A DNA stretch of 22,077 nt from Campylobacter sp. (GTDB taxonomy: Bacteria; Campylobacterota; Campylobacteria; Campylobacterales; Campylobacteraceae): NCBI GenBank assembly GCA_017940085.1, contig JAGAZK010000204.1:1-22077 (forward strand). Reading direction: 5' to 3'. Below the pieces are notes generated by a model, which saw only the letters and a list, made by a program, of their open reading frames with translations, did no database searches and had not been told where the DNA came from. Below, piece by piece: positions 17,838 to 22,077 of this stretch. Position 1 is the first letter of the stretch; each line of letters opens with the position of its first letter. Both the position numbers and the translations under genes were made by a program.

Positions 17838-17901
17838 AAATTTTGATAAATGGACCAAATTTCCCCAAATTTATTCAAATTTCAAAAATTTTGAAAAATT
17901 T
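17838..17901. promoter_or_regulatory. Phased AAATTT tracts, predicted intrinsically curved DNA
   Basis: Six AAATTT tracts begin at 17838, 17857, 17867, 17877, 17886 and 17896. The steps are 19, 10, 10, 9 and 10 bases, that is one (or two) helical turns apart. A-tracts of the AnTn kind repeated in phase with the helix are known to bend DNA, so the gap between the divergent cysQ and outer-membrane protein genes should be strongly curved. Such DNA commonly activates promoters or binds nucleoid proteins. Periodicity is read directly; curvature is predicted. Confidence 0.6.
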
Positions 17902-17926
17902 AGTGCGATTTAAGCTAATTTTAATA

Positions 17927-17934
17927 GGGGGGGG
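17927..17934 (+). repeat. Poly-G tract of eight G
   Basis: A run of exactly eight G, the only such tract in the window. In Campylobacter, G runs of about eight or more slip during replication and drive phase variation. This one is not in a gene. It lies in the divergent gap and directly abuts TAGAAT (17935-17940), so length changes would alter promoter spacing rather than a reading frame. Confidence 0.85.
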
Positions 17935-17940
17935 TAGAAT
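17935..17940 (+). promoter_or_regulatory. Candidate -10 box for the plus-strand outer-membrane protein gene
   Basis: TAGAAT immediately after the G run matches five of six consensus bases. No -35 is visible at the usual spacing, which would fall within the curved AT-rich DNA. The resulting leader would be about 225 bases and contain the long hairpin. Another promoter nearer the gene cannot be excluded. Confidence 0.35.
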
Positions 17941-18043
17941 AATGCTTTAGAAATTATCGGATTTGTTTTGTCGTTTTGATTTAGTTTGTCGTCAAAATGA
18001 AAGCAAATTTGATTGTTTTAATAAATTTAATCAAGGCACAGGA

Positions 18044-18147
18044 TTTTGGAGCTATTTTGTGGGTTGTGCAGTCCAAACGAGCGTAAATAAGACTTAGAAG
18101 GGTCTATTAAGCGAGTTTGGACAAATCTCCCATAAAATAGCCCAAAA
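18044..18147 (+). promoter_or_regulatory. Long imperfect hairpin in the leader of the outer-membrane protein gene
   Basis: The outer stem TTTTGG (18044-18049) plus GCTATTTTGTGGG (18051-18063) pairs with CCCATAAAATAGC (18129-18141) plus CCAAAA (18142-18147): 19 pairs with one bulged A and one G-U. After an internal loop, GTCCAAAC (18071-18078) pairs with GTTTGGAC (18115-18122). A tip stem AGAC/GTCT (18090-18093 with 18102-18105) closes an eight-base loop. AGGC (18034-18037) and GCCT (18153-18156) could extend the base. The ribosome site AGGAG lies just outside. No T run follows, so it is not a plain terminator. It could be a regulatory or stabilising leader RNA, or a small repeated element. 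Confidence 0.6.
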
Positions 18148-18171
18148 GCCAAGCCTAAAAAGGAGAAAAAA

Positions 18172-18885
18172 ATGAACAAATTTAGCAAATTTGGTGTCGC
18201 TGCAGTATTGGCAGCCAGTATCACAAGCAGTGCAGTAGCTGTAAATTTAGACGGCTTTTTTATCGGAGCCCAAATTGGTGCAAACAAGAGCAAAATGAAT
18301 AATTTTGACAAAATAGTTGATATAGGTGGCGGAATAACGCGTAATGCGAATCCTATGACCGATTCATACTCTGATATTGTGCCAAATTTAGGGTTAAAAA
18401 TCGGTTATGATTTTGATATTGCTAGAGCTTACGGGCTTGTAAGACATAATTTTGAAGCCGAAGATAATTCTAATATTTATAATAATATGGAATATTGGAA
18501 AACAAATATCAATTGGAGTAGCAATGATTTTATTTTAGGAGCTGACTTCACGCCTAAATTTAGCTTATTTAATCAAAATTTCAAGGGCATTTTGGGGCTT
18601 TATACCGGATATTCTATTTTGGATGTGGATTTTAGTTTTGGTAGTTCTATCGCAAGCTTATCTCATAGCTACAGTCAAAATGGCTTTATTTTTGGAGCTA
18701 AACTTGGTGCTATTTATGATTTAAAAGATAAAGGTGAGCTTGAATTTGGCTTTAAATTTGATCAAATCAGCTACAAAGATAAAACAGACGGTATAGATGC
18801 TGGTGGTGTGATACTTACAACTACTGCAAAAGGAGCCAAATTTACAAATACAGGATTGTTTGTGGGGTATAACTACAAATTTTAA
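18172..18885 (+). CDS. Outer-membrane beta-barrel protein, function unknown
   Basis: The only protein gene confidently placed on the plus strand. The ATG follows AAGGAG at about seven bases. The 237-residue product has a signal peptide (cleavage predicted after 'SSAVA', residue 23), then a mature barrel of about 214 residues. It shows alternating strands such as 'GFFIGAQIGANKS', 'NLGLKIGYDFDI', 'FILGADFTP', 'ILGLYTGYSI' and 'FIFGAKLGAIYDL', and ends in 'VGYNYKF' with the terminal Phe of barrel proteins. It resembles small opacity or OmpA-barrel-like proteins in layout. It is divergent from cysQ; upstream lie curved DNA, a G run and a long leader hairpin, so it may be switched or post-transcriptionally controlled. 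Ligand or role is unknown. Confidence 0.85.
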   Translation: MNKFSKFGVAAVLAASITSSAVAVNLDGFFIGAQIGANKSKMNNFDKIVDIGGGITRNANPMTDSYSDIVPNLGLKIGYDFDIARAYGLVRHNFEAEDNSNIYNNMEYWKTNINWSSNDFILGADFTPKFSLFNQNFKGILGLYTGYSILDVDFSFGSSIASLSHSYSQNGFIFGAKLGAIYDLKDKGELEFGFKFDQISYKDKTDGIDAGGVILTTTAKGAKFTNTGLFVGYNYKF

Positions 18886-19208
18886 TTTGACTTTGGTTTT
18901 TTTGGATTATTTTTTAAGAGTTTGCACTGCATTTCCTTGCGACAGGCGTTCAAGCCTGTCTTGGTCATTTGTGCTTCACAACTTAAAAAATATCTCCTTT
19001 GCTTGCAGCTACGAACGCAAGTGAAGCAAAAAATCCTTTGTCAAATAAAAATTCTAAATTCATTTAGTTTTGTTAGCTTAAATTTGCCCTAAATTTAGGG
19101 CAAATTTAAATAAATTTAATTTGCTTGTGTTTAATCGCAATAATTTAGTCTTTGTGGTAGCACCAATACAACCCCAAAAATACAAAACGCTTTATTTTAC
19201 AACTAAAT
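18886..19208. other. Gene-free convergent region with several hairpins
   Basis: 323 bases between the stops of the plus-strand outer-membrane protein gene and the minus-strand 129-residue gene. It holds a GC-rich hairpin GACAGGC/GCCTGTC (18941-18947 with 18954-18960), a larger inverted repeat TGCTTCAC/GTGAAGCA (18972-18979 with 19021-19028) enclosing CTTGC/GCAAG, and the palindrome listed separately. A 26-codon minus-strand frame (19063-18983) has no ribosome site. I see no credible gene here. The hairpin cluster could be a small RNA, a remnant or a dispersed repeat. Confidence 0.5.
19080..19107. terminator. Perfect palindrome, possible bidirectional terminator
   Basis: A 28-bp perfect palindrome: stem AAATTTGCCCT/AGGGCAAATTT with loop AAATTT. 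It lies between convergent genes, where a two-way terminator would be useful. Neither side has a good run of T, so termination is plausible rather than shown. Confidence 0.45.
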
Positions 19209-19598
19209 TTATTCGCTTAAATTTAGCCTAATTTCGCCAAATTTAATAAAATTTTCGCCTTTTTGCACCACAAAATCGCTTTTAAATTCGTGCGTTTTAG
19301 CGATTTCGTAACCGCTAAATTTATTACAAATCACGCCATTTTTAAGTGTTAGCATTTGTTCGCTTAGAAATTCTTTATCTATAAATTTGACCGGGATTAT
19401 CCCAAAAACTTCGCTTTTAACGCTATACAAAAAGCCAGTATTATCGGCGTAGTCGCCAATGACAACTTCAAATTTAACAAACTCGCTTCCATCATCAAAT
19501 TTGCCGATCTCGCCGTCTTCAAACGAGCTTACAAACTCCAAATTTTCATACTGCAAAATCCACGCCAAATCGCCGATATAATACTCTCCGCTTTTCAT
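19209..19598 (-). CDS. Uncharacterised 129-residue protein
   Basis: No signal peptide or membrane segment; an acidic, beta-rich soluble protein. It starts 'MKSGEYYIGDLAWIL' and contains 'VVIGDYADNTGFLYSVKSEVFGIIPV'. This resembles, in my memory, a widespread small uncharacterised family with an N-terminal 'SGxYYIGDLCYV' and a middle 'GDGxY.....YGVDSGxIG'. Members are scattered through bacteria and phages, with no known activity to my knowledge. The ATG has an AAGGA ribosome site and lies 17 bases after the acetyltransferase stop, so they are probably co-transcribed. Base composition is somewhat richer in G+C than the left side of the window (25 of 60 bases at 19501-19560). No function is proposed. 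Confidence 0.75.
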   Translation of the reverse strand: MKSGEYYIGDLAWILQYENLEFVSSFEDGEIGKFDDGSEFVKFEVVIGDYADNTGFLYSVKSEVFGIIPVKFIDKEFLSEQMLTLKNGVICNKFSGYEIAKTHEFKSDFVVQKGENFIKFGEIRLNLSE

Positions 19599-19615
19599 TA
19601 AATTCCTTGTTAAAT

Positions 19616-20269
19616 TTACAATTTCCCTAGCATTTTTTTGATTTCTTCTTTTACTTTTTGCAAATCATCGCTTGAAAGAATTTCGCCCAAATTTTCGATT
19701 TCACCCACGCTTTTGTCCCACCATTTAAACTCTAAGAGCAAATTTATCATCTCATCATCAAAGCGTTTGCGAATTAGCCGTGCTGGGTTTCCGGCGACTA
19801 TGCTATACGGCGGTATTTCGCCGATGACTACGCTACTAGCACCGATTATCACGCCATCGCCGATTTTGCTTCCTGGTAAGATAAGCGAATTTTGTCCTAT
19901 CCACACATCGTTACCGATCACCGTGTCGCCCTTGATTGGCAATTTATCAAGGCTCGGAGCGTCTTGCGAAAAGCCCTTAAAAATATAAAACGGAAATGTG
20001 CTAATACCGCCCATAGCGTGATTTGCACCGTTCATCATAAATTCCACCCCAGCCCCGATTTGACAAAATTTGCCGATGATTAGCCTATCGCCGATAAAAT
20101 CATAATGGTGCGTAACCTGCTTCTCAAAATCCTGCCCCGCATAGTAGCTAAATTCGCCCACAATTATATTTTTATTTTTAATGGTCGGTTTTATATAAGT
20201 TACACTTTCTAACCCCGATTTTAATGGGAAAATTTCGTCCCAGTTTGGAAGAGTTTTTATTTTAACCAA
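19616..20269 (-). CDS. Xenobiotic (Vat/CatB-type) acetyltransferase, hexapeptide-repeat
   Basis: Acetyl-CoA-dependent O-acetyltransferase of the left-handed beta-helix class. The 217-residue product has the family pattern: 'HHYDFIGDRLIIGKFCQIG' before 'MNGANHAMGG' with probable catalytic His84. Hexapeptide rungs follow ('GDTVIGNDVWIGQNSLILPG', then 'IGDGVIIGASSVV'), and the closing 'NPARLIRKRFDDE' precedes a helix. Relatives modify chloramphenicol (CatB) or streptogramin A (Vat), but many have unknown natural substrates, so resistance is not implied. The start is a TTG inside the end of the preceding gene (13-base overlap) with no clear ribosome site; an in-frame TAG lies two codons upstream and the next Met is residue 78, so this is the best start. 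The gene is clearly G+C-rich (32 of 60 bases at 19801-19860), suggesting transfer. Confidence 0.88.
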   Translation of the reverse strand: MVKIKTLPNWDEIFPLKSGLESVTYIKPTIKNKNIIVGEFSYYAGQDFEKQVTHHYDFIGDRLIIGKFCQIGAGVEFMMNGANHAMGGISTFPFYIFKGFSQDAPSLDKLPIKGDTVIGNDVWIGQNSLILPGSKIGDGVIIGASSVVIGEIPPYSIVAGNPARLIRKRFDDEMINLLLEFKWWDKSVGEIENLGEILSSDDLQKVKEEIKKMLGKL

Positions 20270-20658
20270 AATCTACCGCTTTCAAAAATTTCAGTTTCAT
20301 CAAAAAATTCTATATTATCGTTACCGCCATTAAGTTTTACATTTTCCATGTTAATATCTTTTTTTGTCTCACAAAGCCAACCTTCGTTTTGCTTTAATTT
20401 ACAATTCTCTCCAAAAACCGCTTTATTATCATCGCTTGAAATAACGAATTTTGCACTATTTTTATCATTTTCCAAAGGGCAAATTATCATTGTATTATCA
20501 AAAGCGTATGTCGCACCAGCACCTGAACTATTATAAATTTCTCCATCGCATACTATATTTTCACCATTTATATCCGCATTCGTCCAAATATTTTTAGTAT
20601 TTGCAACACCACCAAAAACAAAATTGCAAAACAAACAAAAAATTAAAATTTTTCTCAT
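20257..20658 (-). CDS. Small secreted or periplasmic protein, function unknown
   Basis: I do not recognise the family. The chosen ATG at 20658 has AAAGGA upstream and gives a signal peptide at the very N-terminus ('MRKILIFCLFCNFVFG'). Another ATG at 20685 overlaps the aroC stop by eight bases and would add nine residues; it is possible but has a poorer ribosome site. The 133-residue product has four cysteines after the signal (37, 60, 86, 96), which could form two disulfides in the periplasm, and an acidic C-terminal half ('NIEFFDETEIFESGRFW'). It is AT-rich (15 of 60 bases G or C at 20281-20340), in contrast to the G+C-rich genes on both sides. It overlaps the acetyltransferase start. Confidence 0.7.
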   Translation of the reverse strand: MRKILIFCLFCNFVFGGVANTKNIWTNADINGENIVCDGEIYNSSGAGATYAFDNTMIICPLENDKNSAKFVISSDDNKAVFGENCKLKQNEGWLCETKKDINMENVKLNGGNDNIEFFDETEIFESGRFWLK

Positions 20659-20677
20659 TTTTTTATCCTTTATAAAT

Positions 20678-21748
20678 TTACCCATAAATTTTCTTTAAAT
20701 TCCCCAAATTTGCACTTGCGTTTAATAAAAGCAAATCAGCGATGATTAGCCTTGCAAGTGCCGTGCAGACGACACTGCCACGCACCCCGATACAAGGATC
20801 GTGGCGACCACGAAGCGAACAAATCGTTTCATTGCCGTTTTTATCAATAGTCGGCTGGTCGGCAAATATGCTAGGGGTTGGCTTAAAATGCGTTTTTATG
20901 ATGATTTGCTCACCTGTTGTGATACCGCCTAGAATGCCCCCTGCGTGATTTGATTTAAAGCCATTTTTATCCATAAAATCGTTATTTTGAGAGCCAAATT
21001 TGCTTGAAGCTTCCACGCCGTCTCCGATTTCTACGGCTTTTACGCCGTTTAGCCCCATAAAAGCTCCGCCGATTAGCCCGTCTGTCTTAGCATAAAGCGG
21101 TTCGCCAAGCCCCTTTGGCACGCCATTTGCGATTGTTAGCACACTTGCGCCCACGCTTTCGCCTTTTTTCTTTAAATTTGCGATAAGCTCTTTTTGTGCG
21201 TTCTCCACACCTTTATCAAGCGCGAAAATCTCGCTATTTTGGGCATTTGCGAAATCTAAATTCTCAGCCTTTATTTCCCCGACGCTTAAAACGCCACTTT
21301 TCACACTTATACCAAATTCATTTAAAAGCATCTGCGAAAATGCCCCACCTGCGACCCTTATCGCCGTTTCTCTTGCCGAGCTTCTGCCGCCGCCTCTGTA
21401 ATCCCTAATGCCGTATTTAGCAAAATAGCCAAAATCAGCGTGTCCCGGGCGAAAAAGTTCTTTTAAATTTTCATAGTCTTTTGAGTGCTGATTTGCGTTG
21501 TAAATCACAAATCCTATCGGTGCGCCCGTGCTAAGCCCATCAAACACGCCACTTAAAATCTGAACCTCATCGCTTTCTTTGCGAGAAGTGGCAAATTTAC
21601 CGCCCGGTTTGCGTTTATCTAGCTCGGCTTGTAAAAATTTAGTATCGATTTTCACACCCGCCGGAAAGCCGTCCAAAACGCCACCAATCGCCACGCCGTG
21701 GCTCTCCCCAAAAGTCGTAAGTCGTAATTTTATGCCTAGTGTGTTCAT
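20678..21748 (-). CDS. aroC: Chorismate synthase AroC
   Basis: Makes chorismate from EPSP with reduced FMN, the last step of the shikimate pathway feeding aromatic amino acids, folate and quinones. The 356-residue product is full length, with the signature 'GESHG' at 14-18, '[14 protein letters not shown]' after it, '[30 protein letters not shown]' region residues (notably [11 protein letters not shown]), and '[15 protein letters not shown]' near the C-terminus. The ATG has GGAG eight bases upstream and follows the 39-codon ORF after 13 bases. The gene is strikingly G+C-rich for this window (36 of 60 bases at 21661-21720; 31 of 60 at 21001-21060), with many GCG, CGC and CCG triplets. This suggests that an allele from a higher-G+C relative replaced the original. 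Function is not in doubt. Confidence 0.97.
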   Translation of the reverse strand: MNTLGIKLRLTTFGESHGVAIGGVLDGFPAGVKIDTKFLQAELDKRKPGGKFATSRKESDEVQILSGVFDGLSTGAPIGFVIYNANQHSKDYENLKELFRPGHADFGYFAKYGIRDYRGGGRSSARETAIRVAGGAFSQMLLNEFGISVKSGVLSVGEIKAENLDFANAQNSEIFALDKGVENAQKELIANLKKKGESVGASVLTIANGVPKGLGEPLYAKTDGLIGGAFMGLNGVKAVEIGDGVEASSKFGSQNNDFMDKNGFKSNHAGGILGGITTGEQIIIKTHFKPTPSIFADQPTIDKNGNETICSLRGRHDPCIGVRGSVVCTALARLIIADLLLLNASANLGNLKKIYG

Positions 21749-21761
21749 ATAAAATCTCCGT

Positions 21762-21881
21762 TTATAAAATATCTTTAAATTTTGGCGGATTTTTATCTAT
21801 CAGCCATTTATTTTTGAAATCCGCTTTTGATGAAAAACCAAGTTTTTTTCTGTATTCTTTAAAATCATCGCTACTAAACAT
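21762..21881 (-). CDS. 39-residue ORF between methyltransferase and aroC
   Basis: An ATG with an excellent AGGAG ribosome site opens a 39-codon frame that overlaps the methyltransferase stop by eight bases, the same arrangement as other coupled genes here. The product is basic and helical ('[20 protein letters not shown]') and ends 'PPKFKDIL'. The '[15 protein letters not shown]' segment recalls, weakly, the N-terminus of some type II restriction enzymes, which are often next to a cytosine methyltransferase; if so it is the stub of a deleted nuclease gene. It may equally be a genuine small protein. It ends 13 bases before the aroC ATG. Confidence 0.5.
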   Translation of the reverse strand: MFSSDDFKEYRKKLGFSSKADFKNKWLIDKNPPKFKDIL

Positions 21882-22077
21882 AATTTTCTCCTAAAAACTC
21901 TAAAACCGAATTTGACAAAGCAATGCTAAGAAGCGGCGGAACGGCATTTCCGATTTGCAATCTTTTTGACTGGTCGCTTCCACAAAAAGCATAATCATCA
22001 GGGAAACTTTGAAGCCTAGCACCTTCTCTAATGCTAAGTGCTCTTGAATCTCGCGGGTGGATACACCGAGAGCTAGA
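21874..22077 (-). CDS. DNA (cytosine-5-)-methyltransferase, C-terminal part (cut by window edge)
   Basis: The last 67 codons of a gene running in from the right edge. They contain the closing motifs of 5-methylcytosine methyltransferases: 'SRCIHPRDSRALSIREGARLQ' minus its first residue (motif IX region), 'SFPDDYAFCG', then 'LQIGNAVPPLLSIAL' (motif X with the near-invariant GNAVPP). The motif order and short tail after motif X are typical of restriction-associated or orphan Dcm-type enzymes. Target sequence cannot be told because the recognition domain is outside the window. The 39-codon ORF starts inside its last codons. Confidence 0.9.
   Translation of the reverse strand, partial: SSSRCIHPRDSRALSIREGARLQSFPDDYAFCGSDQSKRLQIGNAVPPLLSIALSNSVLEFLGENYV

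Noticed and set aside
18027..18311. 94-codon minus-strand frame over the leader and start of the outer-membrane protein gene
   Set aside because: It lies opposite the signal peptide of a convincing plus-strand gene, has no ribosome site, and its openness follows from the inverted repeats in the leader.
18983..19063. 26-codon minus-strand frame with ATG
   Set aside because: No ribosome site, no recognisable product, and it runs through the hairpin cluster.
20659..20685. Upstream ATG for the secreted protein overlapping the aroC stop
   Set aside because: Possible, given similar overlaps elsewhere, but the ribosome site and signal peptide favour the ATG at 20658.
1..22077. CRISPR array, insertion sequence, prophage or integrase
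   Set aside because: No regularly spaced direct repeats, transposase motifs or integrase motifs were seen on either strand; the tRNA gene shows no duplicated 3' end that would mark an attachment site.

Overview
The window looks like a chromosomal segment of a Campylobacter species, or a very close epsilonproteobacterium. The evidence is low G+C over most of its length, sigma-70 promoters of the extended -10 type, a complete cmeR-cmeABC multidrug efflux locus preceded by a ccoG-type gene (the order known from C. jejuni), and densely packed, overlapping genes. I cannot name the species from sequence alone. Nearly every gene lies on the minus strand; the exceptions are one CAU tRNA and one outer-membrane protein gene.

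Left part (1-6298): a 5'-truncated remnant of a two-partner-secretion transporter (TpsB/ShlB type) abuts the end of nhaA. The operon pyrG-recJ-nhaA (CTP synthase, single-strand exonuclease, Na+/H+ antiporter) has overlapping genes and a clear promoter. A CAU tRNA (probably elongator Met) follows on the plus strand with its own promoter. It converges on nadV, a nicotinamide phosphoribosyltransferase of the NAMPT family for NAD salvage.

Middle part (6299-17809): ccoG-cmeR-cmeABC. ccoG and cmeR overlap. cmeA starts behind a full-consensus promoter and a 16-bp inverted repeat matching the known CmeR operator design. cmeA, cmeB and cmeC overlap, and nadV follows 44 bp later with no visible terminator, so it may share efflux transcripts besides using its own promoter. 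Upstream of this block lie a small outer-membrane beta-barrel protein, a two-pass membrane protein with chemoreceptor-like topology but no recognisable signalling domain, and a cysQ-MFS transporter pair.

The 362-bp divergent gap 17810-18171 is the most unusual stretch. From left to right it holds phased AAATTT tracts (predicted curved DNA), a run of eight G directly abutting a TAGAAT -10-like box, a 29-codon upstream reading frame, and a long imperfect hairpin ending just before the ribosome site of a plus-strand outer-membrane protein gene. Together these suggest a phase-variable or leader-regulated surface protein; that is an inference.

Right part (18886-22077): a gene-free stretch with several hairpins, including a perfect 28-bp palindrome that could end transcription from both convergent sides. 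Then comes a minus-strand run: the 3' end of a cytosine-5 DNA methyltransferase, a 39-codon ORF, aroC, a small secreted protein, a hexapeptide-repeat xenobiotic acetyltransferase and an uncharacterised 129-residue protein. aroC and the acetyltransferase are clearly richer in G+C than the rest, while the secreted-protein gene between them is AT-rich, so this end looks like a mosaic assembled by recombination.
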